In this document: positions 28,861 to 36,746 of the stretch, piece by piece | Position numbering within the stretch: position 1 is the stretch's first letter | Layout of the letters: each line of letters starts with the position of its first letter | DNA from: Thermoleophilia bacterium | GTDB lineage: Bacteria > Actinomycetota > Thermoleophilia > UBA2241 | Assembly: GCA_017882325.1 (NCBI GenBank) | Contig: JADGPQ010000006.1 | Coordinates: 1 to 37,018 of the forward strand | DNA: 37,018 bases | Reading direction: 5' to 3' | Made by a program: the position numbers and the translations under genes | The notes under the pieces: model-generated | Told to the model about the DNA's origin: nothing | Databases searched by the model: none | Seen by the model: only the letters and a program-made list of their open reading frames with translations

Positions 28861-30318
28861 ATGTTCTTCACGTACATCTACCGGGAGCTGCGCCGCCGCC
28901 ACCGGCAGGCGTTGCTCACCGCACTCGGGCTGGCCGTCGGCGTGGGCCTCGTGGTGGCCGTCACGGCCTATGCGGGTGGGGTCAGCGAGGCCCAGGACAC
29001 GGTGCTGCACTCGCTGTACGGTGTGGGCACCGACATCACCGTGTCGCAGACGCAGAAGCTCGACCAGGCCGGGCCGCCGCGCTTCAACATGAACCCGGGC
29101 AGCAAGAGGCAGCAGGGCAAGGCGTTCTCGCGCGACGCCGTGCGGAGCGCGCCCGGTCAGCAGTCGTTCAGTGCGACCAAGGTGACTTCGGTCACGTCGC
29201 TCGACGGCGTTGCCCAGGCGGTCGGTGGGCTCACGTTGAGCTCCACGCACGTGTCGGGCAACTTCGCCAAGGCCTTCAGCCAGGCGAGCTCCCAGCCTCC
29301 GAGCAGCGGCAGCACGAGCGGCAGTGGCAGCTCGCAACCCGCGCCCTCGGCGTCGCAGGCGCCCATCAAGGTGTCTTCCTACTCGATCGCCGGCGTCGAC
29401 GTCGGCAAGATGGGCCTCGGCCCGCTGAGCTCCACGGAGCTGGTCTCGGGCCGCACCTTCACGTCCTCGGAGACGACCACCAAGGTGGCCGTGCTCGACA
29501 AGGCGTACGCCAAGCAGAACACCTACGCGCTCGGCGACACCATCAAGATCGCCGGCGCGAAGTACACGGTGATCGGCCTTGTCACTTCCTCGGCCGGCAG
29601 CTCCTCCGGGTCCAACGTGTACATCCCGCTCACTCTGGCGCAGAAGATTAGCGACAACGTCGGCAAGGTGAACCAGATCTACGTGCGCGCCGCGAGCTCC
29701 AACGACATCGCCAAAGTGAAGACGGAGATCAAGACCGAGCTGCCCAAGGCCACCGTGACCACGGCTCAGGACCTCGCCAACCAGGTGAGCGGCTCGCTGA
29801 AGAGTGCCTCGCAGCTCGCCGACACCCTCGGCAAGTGGCTCGCCATCGCCGCGCTCGTCGCCGCGTTCGCCGTCGCGAGCCTGCTCACCGTATCCGCCGT
29901 CTCAAGGCGCGTCAGGGAGTTCGGCACGCTGAAGGCGCTGGGCTGGAAGAGCCGTCGCGTGGTCGGCCAGGTCATGGGCGAGTCGGTGGTGCAGGGCGTC
30001 CTCGGCGGCGTCATCGGCGTGATCATCGGCGTCGCCGGCGCCCGTCTGATCGCGCACTTCTCTCCGCTGCTCAAGGCTACCGTGGGCCAGACCACCGCTG
30101 CCGGCGGCCCCGGAGGCCTCGCGGCGCCGCCTGGCATGCAGGCTGCTTTGGGTCAGGCCGCGCAGACGGTGGCCGTGCACCTGACGGCTCCGGTGAGCAT
30201 CCAGCTCGTGTTGCTCGCCGTGGGGCTCGCTCTGGCAGGCGGTGTGCTGGCCGGCGCTCTCGGCGGCTGGCGTGCCTCGCGGCTGCGGCCCGCCGACGCC
30301 CTGCGCCGGCTCGATTGA
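28861..30318 (+). CDS. MacB/FtsX-type ABC transporter permease
   Basis: A 485-residue permease. A first membrane helix lies at about residues 17-40. A large extracytoplasmic domain (about 41-320) contains a Ser/Gly/Pro-rich insert (S-S-Q-P-P-S-S-G-S-T-S-G-S-G-S-S), and three further helices form a FtsX domain from about residue 325 to the end (V-A-A-F-A-V-A-S-L-L-T-V-S-A-V-S-R-R-V-R, then G-T-L-K-A-L-G-W-K). This is the MacB fold: a mechanotransmission permease that drives export or periplasmic work rather than classical uptake. The ATG at 28861 has a strong AGGAGGAG. The matching ATPase gene starts 51 bases downstream. The divergent two-component system probably controls both. Confidence 0.92.
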   Translation: MFFTYIYRELRRRHRQALLTALGLAVGVGLVVAVTAYAGGVSEAQDTVLHSLYGVGTDITVSQTQKLDQAGPPRFNMNPGSKRQQGKAFSRDAVRSAPGQQSFSATKVTSVTSLDGVAQAVGGLTLSSTHVSGNFAKAFSQASSQPPSSGSTSGSGSSQPAPSASQAPIKVSSYSIAGVDVGKMGLGPLSSTELVSGRTFTSSETTTKVAVLDKAYAKQNTYALGDTIKIAGAKYTVIGLVTSSAGSSSGSNVYIPLTLAQKISDNVGKVNQIYVRAASSNDIAKVKTEIKTELPKATVTTAQDLANQVSGSLKSASQLADTLGKWLAIAALVAAFAVASLLTVSAVSRRVREFGTLKALGWKSRRVVGQVMGESVVQGVLGGVIGVIIGVAGARLIAHFSPLLKATVGQTTAAGGPGGLAAPPGMQAALGQAAQTVAVHLTAPVSIQLVLLAVGLALAGGVLAGALGGWRASRLRPADALRRLD

Positions 30319-30369
30319 CAGGAAGACGTCATGATCGTGACTACTCCGCGAACCCTGGAGGAGGACTCC

Positions 30370-31107
30370 ATGCTCTACGACCTGACCGGCGTCACGAAGC
30401 GCTACACGCAGGGGCGCAAGACCGTCGACGCCCTCGCCGGTGTGGACCTGCGGATCGCCGAGGGCGAGTTCCTCGTCATCCAGGGCTCCACCGGCTCGGG
30501 CAAGACGACGCTGCTGCAGATGCTCGGCGCCCTCGACCGTCCCACCGGCGGTTCGCTGATCTACGAGGGACGAGACGTCGCCAAACTGGGAGAGGGCGAC
30601 CTGGCGGAGCTCAGGAGCCACTCCTACGGTTTCGTCTTCCAATCCTTCAACCTCATTCCCACGCTGACCGCCCAGGAGAACGTGGAGACGGCGCTCGTGC
30701 CCTGGCACGTGCGCGCCGACGAGCGCCGGCGGCGCGCCGCCGAGGCTCTCGACGGGGTCGGCCTCGCCGACCGCGCCCGCCACATCCCCTCCGAGCTCAG
30801 CGGCGGCGAGCAGCAGCGCGTGGCCATCGCCCGGGCGCTGGTGCGCGAGCCCAGGGTGATCCTCGCCGACGAGCCCACGGGGAACCTCGACGAGAAGACG
30901 CGCGACGACATCATCGGCCTGCTCGAGGAGCTGTGGCGCGAGCGCGGCCAGACGCTGATCGTGGTCTCGCACGACACCTGGGTCGCAGGCCGTGCCTCGC
31001 GGCGCATTTGGCTCGATGCCGGCAAGCTTGAGGCGCCCCTGGTGGACGACCGTCCCGGCGTCGAAATGACTGCCGTGCCGGTCCCCGAACCGGCGCTGCA
31101 GGCGTAG
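30370..31107 (+). CDS. MacB/LolD-type ABC transporter ATPase
   Basis: A 245-residue ATP-binding subunit for the permease encoded just upstream. Walker A is G-S-T-G-S-G-K-T-T near residue 38; the Q-loop is F-V-F-Q-S-F-N-L-I-P; the signature is L-S-G-G-E-Q-Q-R-V-A; Walker B is V-I-L-A-D-E-P-T-G-N-L-D; the switch histidine is V-V-S-H-D. The ending D-A-G-K-L-E plus a roughly 25-residue Pro/Val tail is a little longer than usual. The ATG at 30370 was preferred because GGAGGAGG lies five bases upstream and the protein then starts M-L-Y-D-L as in the family. An ATG at 30331 with AGGAAG could add 13 residues. Confidence 0.93.
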   Translation: MLYDLTGVTKRYTQGRKTVDALAGVDLRIAEGEFLVIQGSTGSGKTTLLQMLGALDRPTGGSLIYEGRDVAKLGEGDLAELRSHSYGFVFQSFNLIPTLTAQENVETALVPWHVRADERRRRAAEALDGVGLADRARHIPSELSGGEQQRVAIARALVREPRVILADEPTGNLDEKTRDDIIGLLEELWRERGQTLIVVSHDTWVAGRASRRIWLDAGKLEAPLVDDRPGVEMTAVPVPEPALQA

Positions 31108-31127
31108 CAGGCGGAAGGCGGCGGGGC

Positions 31128-31814
31128 TCAGTACAAGTCGACCGGCGGCGCGGCGAGGCACTCTTCGAGCGCTCGCCGCCCGTCCGCGAGCACGGCCGGC
31201 CCGTGGGTGGTGAGGACGCACTCGATGTCCTGCTCAGCCAGCGGGCGCAGGGTAGCCGCGAATACGTCACGGTACCAGTCCGCCCCGGTGCTCGAGCTCT
31301 GGTTCCAGAACCGCAAGCCGCCCTGCGCGCCGACGACGGCGTCGCCGAAGACGACGGCGCGCAGACCCGGGAAGTACAGCGGGTACTCGCTGCGTCGCGG
31401 CTTGCCGATGGTGTAGGCCAGGACGGCGCCGTCGGCGATCTCCGACGCCTCGCCGGCGGCGCTCTGCGGGATCACTTCGAACGGGGCCAGGCGGGTGAGC
31501 CGCTTCTTGACGCCGGGGTGCCCCCAAATGAGCGTCGGCACGGTGCGGGAGTAGCGTTCGTAGAATGTCTCGACGCTGCGCGCGTGGTAGGGGACAGTGA
31601 CGAGCAGCTCGAGGCGCTGGGTCTCGCCGATCATCGCGTCGATGTCGGCGAGCAGCGGCGCCCGCCGGTCGTCGCCCTCGCACGGCAACAGTGGGTCGAC
31701 GAAGGCGAGGATCTCGCCGGTCACGAGCGCGTAGCTCACGACCTCTTCGACGCTGGACCGCCATTCCGGGTGCGGCGCCGTCCAGCGATAGATCTGCGGG
31801 GCGATCTGCTCCAA
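31128..31814 (-). CDS. Degenerate metallo-beta-lactamase-fold protein
   Basis: A 228-residue protein with the layout of MBL-fold hydrolases but without their zinc signature. The position of H-x-H-x-D-H is occupied by V-T-V-P-Y-H-A-R-S-V-E-T, leaving a single His. Later elements are partly kept: F-G-D-A-V-V (bridging Asp position) and L-T-T-H-G-P (last His). It may bind metal differently, act as a non-enzymatic member, or belong to an uncharacterised subfamily. There is no signal peptide. The start is a TTG at 31814 with GAGGACGGA upstream; no ATG or GTG alternative gives the family N-terminus. It is convergent with the ABC operon, ending 20 bases from it, and divergent from the DUF2252 gene. 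Confidence 0.65.
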   Translation of the reverse strand: MEQIAPQIYRWTAPHPEWRSSVEEVVSYALVTGEILAFVDPLLPCEGDDRRAPLLADIDAMIGETQRLELLVTVPYHARSVETFYERYSRTVPTLIWGHPGVKKRLTRLAPFEVIPQSAAGEASEIADGAVLAYTIGKPRRSEYPLYFPGLRAVVFGDAVVGAQGGLRFWNQSSSTGADWYRDVFAATLRPLAEQDIECVLTTHGPAVLADGRRALEECLAAPPVDLY

Positions 31815-31930
31815 TCCGTCCTCCTCGCTCGTCGTCCCCTAGTCTATGCCATACGGCGACGGGCCGGGCCCCACAGGCTTCTCATCCGCCCCCGGTGGGT
31901 ACTCAACGTTCGACATCGCCAAGAAACGTC

Positions 31931-31947
31931 GCGCCGCCGGGCGGCGC
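31931..31947. repeat. Near-perfect palindrome upstream of the DUF2252 gene
   Basis: GCGCCGCC and GGCGGCGC flank one central base (31931-31947), 22 bases before the DUF2252 ATG and inside the expected 5' untranslated region. It could be a regulator site or an RNA hairpin just ahead of the ribosome-binding site. Confidence 0.4.
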
Positions 31948-31969
31948 GTCCGGTCCCCGGAGGTCTCCG

Positions 31970-33508
31970 ATGCCCGAGAGTCGTGTGTTCCTTGAAGGAC
32001 CGTTCAAGGTCGACTTCAAGAAGGCTTGGTTGCCGGCGGCAGACCGGCGCGCCGCCGGCTTGGAGGCGCGAACACGCGTGAGCCCCCGGGCGCTCGGCGT
32101 TTGGGAGCCGGTGGACGAGGCGCGCGATCCCGTCGACGTGGTGATGGCCGTGGCGGCGCCGCGTCAGACTGGCCTGATCCCGCTGCGTACGGCCCGCATG
32201 GCGGTTTCGCCGTTCACATTCTACCGAGGCGCCGCGCAGCTCATGGCCAACGACCTGGGGACTCAACCGCACACCGGCATCTACGCCCAGCTCTGTGGGG
32301 ACGCTCACCTCTCCAACTTCGGCATGTACGCCTCGCCGGAGCGCACCCCCGTGTTCGACATCAACGACTTCGACGAGACCAGCCAGGGGCCGTGGGACTG
32401 GGACCTCAAGCGCTTGACCACGAGCTTCGTCCTCGCGGCTCGCGACAACGGCCAGATGCGGCGCTCCGAGGAGGCTGTGCGCACGACGGCGAGCGCGTAC
32501 ATCGCGGCGCTCAACGAAATGGCCGGACTGGGATGGCTCGAGCGTCGCTACCGCATGATCCGCGCCGACGCGCCGGCGGCCGACGGGATCGTCTGGACCG
32601 GCAAGATGACGGCGCTTGTGAACCAGGTGGTCTCCAAGGCCGCCAGGCGCACGCAGGCCTGGACGGTGGGGAAGTACACGGAAGTAGTCGACGGCGTGCC
32701 GCGGCTGCGCACCGACCCGCCGGTGATCACCGCCGTAAGTCGCCGTACCGCGGCAGCGGTGACGGCGTCCCTGCACTCCTACCTCGAGGGGTTGTCGGTG
32801 GAGCGCCGCGCCTACCTGGCCGCGTACCACGTCGTCGATGTCGCGCACAAGGTCGTCGGCGTCGGCAGCGTGGGCACCTACGACTACATCGTGCTGCTCG
32901 TGGGCGACGGCCTGCACGACGAGCTCCTGCTGCAGGTCAAGGAGGCCGAGCCCTCGGCGGTCAAGACGGCACTCGGCGAGAAGCCGCTGCTGGCCAACGG
33001 CGAGCGCGTGGTGGTGGGAAGCTGGGTGATGCAGGGCGTCAGCGACCCCTTCCTCGGCTGGACGACGCTGCACGGGCGCAGCTTCTACGTGCGCCAGCTC
33101 AAGGACATGAAGGGTTCCATCGACCCGGCGATGCTCACGGGAAAGGCGCTGGTCGCCTACGCCAACCGTTGCGGCTACACCCTGGGTCTGGCCCACAGCC
33201 GGGCCGGTGACCCGGACGTGGTTCTCGGCTATGTCGGCAAAGGCGCCGCACTCGCGGACGCCATGTGGGAGTTCTCGGAGGCCTACGCCGACCAGACGGA
33301 GCGCGACTACGGGCGCTTCATCGAGGCGATCCACGAAGGCCGCATCGAGGCCGCCGAGCTGGAGCCGGCGGCCCCTGAGGCGACGGCGAAGGCGGCGAAG
33401 CCGAAGGTCAAGGCGAAGACGGCCAAGGCGAAGGCGGCGAAGACAAAGGCCACCGCCGCGAAGGGCAAGGCCGCCAAGGCGAAGGCCTCAGGCGGTGCAA
33501 AGCGGTGA
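31970..33508 (+). CDS. DUF2252 protein with a histone-like Lys/Ala tail
   Basis: A 512-residue protein of family DUF2252, which has a protein-kinase-like fold by remote similarity but no established activity. Typical segments are V-S-P-F-T-F-Y-R-G-A, L-C-G-D-A-H-L-S-N-F-G-M-Y-A-S, the catalytic-loop-like F-D-I-N-D-F-D-E-T, G-P-W-D-W-D-L-K-R-L and V-G-V-G-S-V-G-T. After the domain ends near residue 460 comes a tail of about 45 residues built almost only of Lys, Ala and Thr (A-K-A-K-A-A-K-T-K-A-T), like actinobacterial histone-like or Rho/HupB tails that bind DNA or polyanions. The ATG at 31970 has GGAGG six bases upstream. A sugar-kinase gene follows after 34 bases on the same strand and may be cotranscribed. 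Confidence 0.85.
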   Translation: MPESRVFLEGPFKVDFKKAWLPAADRRAAGLEARTRVSPRALGVWEPVDEARDPVDVVMAVAAPRQTGLIPLRTARMAVSPFTFYRGAAQLMANDLGTQPHTGIYAQLCGDAHLSNFGMYASPERTPVFDINDFDETSQGPWDWDLKRLTTSFVLAARDNGQMRRSEEAVRTTASAYIAALNEMAGLGWLERRYRMIRADAPAADGIVWTGKMTALVNQVVSKAARRTQAWTVGKYTEVVDGVPRLRTDPPVITAVSRRTAAAVTASLHSYLEGLSVERRAYLAAYHVVDVAHKVVGVGSVGTYDYIVLLVGDGLHDELLLQVKEAEPSAVKTALGEKPLLANGERVVVGSWVMQGVSDPFLGWTTLHGRSFYVRQLKDMKGSIDPAMLTGKALVAYANRCGYTLGLAHSRAGDPDVVLGYVGKGAALADAMWEFSEAYADQTERDYGRFIEAIHEGRIEAAELEPAAPEATAKAAKPKVKAKTAKAKAAKTKATAAKGKAAKAKASGGAKR

Positions 33509-33542
33509 CGCAGCGACCGGCGGGCGGACGAAGGGGCCCGCC

Positions 33543-35054
33543 GTGAGCGAGCTCTTCCTCGGCGTGGACGTCGGGTCGTCGAGCACCAAAGCTGTGCTGG
33601 TGCGGCCCGACGGCCATGTGCTGGCCGAGGCCGTGCAGCCGCACGGCATCGCGCATCCGCGGCCGGGCTGGGCCGAGCAGGATCCCGAGCGCGACTGGTG
33701 GGACGGTTTCGTCGCCGCGTGCCGCGAGCTGCTGGCGCGAGGGCTCGGGGACGTGGCGGCGATCGGCGTCAGCGGCCTCGGCCCCTGCGTCGTGACCACC
33801 GACGTCGATGGGCGGCCGCTGCGCCCGGCGATCCTCTACGGTATCGACACGCGCGCCACGCGGGAGATCGTCGAGCTCACGGAGCGTTTCGGGGCCGGCG
33901 AGATCCTGGCTCGCTGCGGCTCGCCGCTCACGAGCCAGTCGGCCGGCCCCAAACTGGCGTGGCTGGCGCGGCACGAGCCGGCGGTCTGGGCGGCCTCGCG
34001 GCGCTTCTTCACCGCCGGCTCGTGGCTCGTCCATTGTCTCACCGGCGAGTACGTGCTCGACCATCACTCGGCCAGCCAGTGCGGACCGCTGTACGACGTG
34101 CGCGAGAACCGCTGGGCCGGCGACTGGGCGGCGGAAGTCGCTCCAGGCTTGCCGCTGCCGCGGCTGGCGTGGGCCCACGAATCCCTGGGCGTGGTGAGCG
34201 CGGACGCGGCGGCGGCGACCGGGCTGCCGAAGGGCATCCCGGTGGCCGCCGGCACGATCGACTCGTGGGCCGAGGTCGCCGCCTCGGGTCTCCGCGGCCC
34301 CGGCGAGGCTCTGCTGGTCTACGGCACGACGATGTTCATGATCGAGGTGGGGACGGGAGCCGCTCCCGACCCGCATCTGTGGAGCACGACCGCGTTCGCG
34401 CCGGGTGAGCGAAACCTGGCGGCGGGCCTGGCGACGGCGGGCGCGCTCGCCGTCTGGATGCGCGGCGTGGCCGGCGACGTCTCTTACGAGACCCTGTTCT
34501 TGGAGGCGGCCGGCGCCGGTTCCGGGGCCGGCGGCCTCCTCGCCTTGCCGTACTTCGACGGTGAGCGCACGCCGCTCTTCGACCCCGACGCTCGCGGCCT
34601 GCTGCTGGGCCTTACGACCTCGCACACGCGCGGCCACGTCACGCGCGCGCTGCTCGAGGGCGCGGCCCTTGCGGTGCGGCACAATCTTGACGTCATGCGG
34701 CAGGCGGGCGCTCACATCGGCGCCCTTCGGGCCAGCGGTGGGGGCGCCCGCGGCCGCCTCTGGCCGCAGATCGTGAGCGACGTGACGCAGCTGCCGCAGG
34801 AGAGCCTGGCCGAGACCGCGGGCGCCGCCTACGGCGACGCCCTCCTGGCGGCGATCGCGGCGGGGGCGGCAGGGTTGGACACGGTCTGGGCCGCCGCCGC
34901 GATGCGCTTCGCGCCCGACCCGACCTGCGCTGCGCTCTACGACGAGCTCTACGGCCTCTACCGTCAGCTGTACCCCGCCACGGCGAGCCAGGCGCACGCC
35001 CTCGCCTTGCTCCAGCGACGCGCGAACGGGCGTGAGCACGACGAGGCGGGGTAG
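33543..35054 (+). CDS. FGGY-family carbohydrate kinase (xylulokinase-like)
   Basis: A 503-residue sugar kinase that phosphorylates a pentulose or related polyol with ATP. The first ATP-fold half opens with G-V-D-V-G-S-S-S-T-K-A-V; the likely catalytic base is D240 in A-G-T-I-D-S-W-A-E. The second half has L-P-Y-F-D-G-E-R-T-P, G-L-T-T-S-H-T-R-G-H and A-S-G-G-G-A-R near residue 400. The best match is the xylulokinase branch, but substrate can differ (ribulose, erythritol, xylitol and so on). The GTG at 33543 has AAGGGG upstream. It leads a compact operon with an SMP-30 lactonase, an SDR and an SCP2 protein, which points to oxidative sugar or polyol breakdown. Confidence 0.88.
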   Translation: MSELFLGVDVGSSSTKAVLVRPDGHVLAEAVQPHGIAHPRPGWAEQDPERDWWDGFVAACRELLARGLGDVAAIGVSGLGPCVVTTDVDGRPLRPAILYGIDTRATREIVELTERFGAGEILARCGSPLTSQSAGPKLAWLARHEPAVWAASRRFFTAGSWLVHCLTGEYVLDHHSASQCGPLYDVRENRWAGDWAAEVAPGLPLPRLAWAHESLGVVSADAAAATGLPKGIPVAAGTIDSWAEVAASGLRGPGEALLVYGTTMFMIEVGTGAAPDPHLWSTTAFAPGERNLAAGLATAGALAVWMRGVAGDVSYETLFLEAAGAGSGAGGLLALPYFDGERTPLFDPDARGLLLGLTTSHTRGHVTRALLEGAALAVRHNLDVMRQAGAHIGALRASGGGARGRLWPQIVSDVTQLPQESLAETAGAAYGDALLAAIAAGAAGLDTVWAAAAMRFAPDPTCAALYDELYGLYRQLYPATASQAHALALLQRRANGREHDEAG

Positions 35055-35064
35055 AAGGGGCGCG

Positions 35065-35952
35065 ATGCCAAGCGCAGGCTCAGACTGGAAGTACGAGGTC
35101 GCCGTGCCGCCGGAAGCGCAGCTCGGCGAGGGTCCGCGCTGGGACGCGGCGACGGGCACACTGCTCTGGGTCGACATCCTCGGGCAACGCGTGCACCGCT
35201 ACGACCCGGCAACCGGCGTCGACGCCGCATGGGCAACGCCGGACCTCGTCAGTCTGGCTCTGCCGCGCCGGCGCGGCGGCAGCGTCGTCGTCGGCCTGCC
35301 CGACGGGTTGTACCTTCTGGACGACCTCGACGGAGTGCCCCTGGTCCCGCTGGAGGCCGACGTCATAGGGAACCGCACCAACGACGGCGCCTGCGACGCC
35401 CATGGACGCCTTTGGGTCGGCACCATGGCGCTGGACGAACGTTCGCCGAGCGCCGCGCTCTACAAGGTGGAGGCCGACCGGCGCGCGATCCGCGTGCTGG
35501 CCGGAACGACGATCTCGAACGGTCTGGGCTGGAGCCCCGACGGCGCACGCTTCTACTTCATCGACAGCCCGACACGGCGGGTCGACGTGTTCGCCTGCGA
35601 CCCGGAGACCGGCGCTCTCGGCGAACGGCGACCGCTGGCGACCGTGGACGTCGACGGCGCCGTCCCCGACGGGATGGCCGTTGACGCGGAGGGCTGCCTC
35701 TGGGTGGCCCTCCACGGGGGCTGGGGTCTGAACCGCTACTCGGCGGAGGGGGAGCTGCTGACTACCGTGCGCCTGCCGGTGGCCAACGTGACCAGTTGCT
35801 GCTTCGGAGGACCGGAGCTGAGGGACCTGTACGTGACGACGCGCCGCGAGAGCCTCAGTGACGCCGAGCTGGCGCAGCAGCCCCTTGCGGGGGCGCTGCT
35901 GCGCCTCGACCCCGGCGTCGCCGGGCTGCCGACCTACGCGTTCGCGGGATGA
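35065..35952 (+). CDS. SMP-30/gluconolactonase (regucalcin-like)
   Basis: A 295-residue six-bladed beta-propeller lactonase that opens aldonolactones to acids using one divalent metal. The metal ligands line up with regucalcin: E22 (G-E-G-P-R-W-D), N152 (I-S-N-G-L-G-W-S-P-D-G) and D202 (P-D-G-M-A-V-D). Substrate-contact positions R104 and N106-D107 (N-R-T-N-D-G-A-C-D) also match, and G-R-L-W-V-G-T-M follows as usual. The ATG at 35065 has AAGGGG just upstream and starts 10 bases after the kinase stop; a GTG at 35032 inside the kinase gene is possible but adds an Arg-rich stretch. It is placed before an SDR that could supply its lactone substrate. Confidence 0.92.
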   Translation: MPSAGSDWKYEVAVPPEAQLGEGPRWDAATGTLLWVDILGQRVHRYDPATGVDAAWATPDLVSLALPRRRGGSVVVGLPDGLYLLDDLDGVPLVPLEADVIGNRTNDGACDAHGRLWVGTMALDERSPSAALYKVEADRRAIRVLAGTTISNGLGWSPDGARFYFIDSPTRRVDVFACDPETGALGERRPLATVDVDGAVPDGMAVDAEGCLWVALHGGWGLNRYSAEGELLTTVRLPVANVTSCCFGGPELRDLYVTTRRESLSDAELAQQPLAGALLRLDPGVAGLPTYAFAG

Positions 35953-35977
35953 TCAGCGCCCCAGAGAGGACGAGACG

Positions 35978-36745
35978 ATGAGACTGAGCGGCAAGAAAGC
36001 CCTGGTGACGGGGAGCTCGAGCGGAATTGGGGAGGCCATCGCCCTGCGCTTTGCGCGCGAGGGTGCCGACGTGGCCGTGCACTATCACCACGGCGGCGAA
36101 AGTGCCCGCGCGCTGGTCGCCGAGATCGAGAAGCTGGGCCGCGCCGGCGTCGCGTTCGGTGCCAACGTGGGCGTGGCGGCGGAGGCCGATGGCCTCGTGG
36201 CCGCCGCCGTCAAGGCCCTCGGCCACCTCGACATCCTGGTGAACAACGCCGGCGTCGAGTTCCGCGAGCCGTTCCTCGACGTCAGCGAGGAACACTACGA
36301 CCTCGTTCTCGACGTGAACCTGAAGGGGGCGTTCTTCGCCGCGCAGGCGGTCGCCCGCCACATGGTGGAGCGCGGGGCGGGCGGCCGTATCGTCAACGTC
36401 TCCTCCATCCACGAGGACGTGGCCTTTCTGAACTACACCACGTATGCGGCCTCCAAGGGCGGCCTGCGCATGTTCACGCGCACGGTGTGTCAGGAGCTGG
36501 CGCCGCACGGGATCACCGTCAACGACATCGCTCCCGGGGCGATCGCGACGCCGATCAACCAGCGTACTCTGGGGGACGGCGAGCTGCTGCGCGAACTGCA
36601 GGCGGTGATCCCCGCCGGACGGCTCGGCGAGCCCGACGAAGTCGCGGGGCTCGCCGTCTTCCTCGCCTCCGACGAGGCCGGCTACGTCACCGGGAGCACA
36701 TACTACGTGGACGGCGGCATGAGCCATTGGAACAGGGGGCTGTGA
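35978..36745 (+). CDS. Short-chain dehydrogenase (glucose/sugar 1-dehydrogenase-like)
   Basis: A 255-residue classical SDR. Cofactor motif T11-G-S-S-S-G-I-G18; N89-N-A-G92; catalytic S142/S143, Y156 and K160 (Y-A-A-S-K); closing Y-V-D-G-G-M. The basic-free H-Y-H-H-G-G-E-S after strand 2 leaves NAD versus NADP open. The overall sequence is closest to glucose 1-dehydrogenase and related sugar or polyol dehydrogenases. With the preceding lactonase it would form a dehydrogenase-lactonase pair converting an aldose to an aldonic acid. The ATG at 35978 has AGAGAGGACGAG upstream and lies 25 bases after the lactonase stop. Confidence 0.9.
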   Translation: MRLSGKKALVTGSSSGIGEAIALRFAREGADVAVHYHHGGESARALVAEIEKLGRAGVAFGANVGVAAEADGLVAAAVKALGHLDILVNNAGVEFREPFLDVSEEHYDLVLDVNLKGAFFAAQAVARHMVERGAGGRIVNVSSIHEDVAFLNYTTYAASKGGLRMFTRTVCQELAPHGITVNDIAPGAIATPINQRTLGDGELLRELQAVIPAGRLGEPDEVAGLAVFLASDEAGYVTGSTYYVDGGMSHWNRGL

Positions 36746-36746
36746 C

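Noticed and set aside
30331-30369. ATG at 30331 as the start of the ABC ATPase
   Set aside because: It has a fair AGGAAG site, but the ATG at 30370 has the better GGAGGAGG and yields the typical N-terminus.
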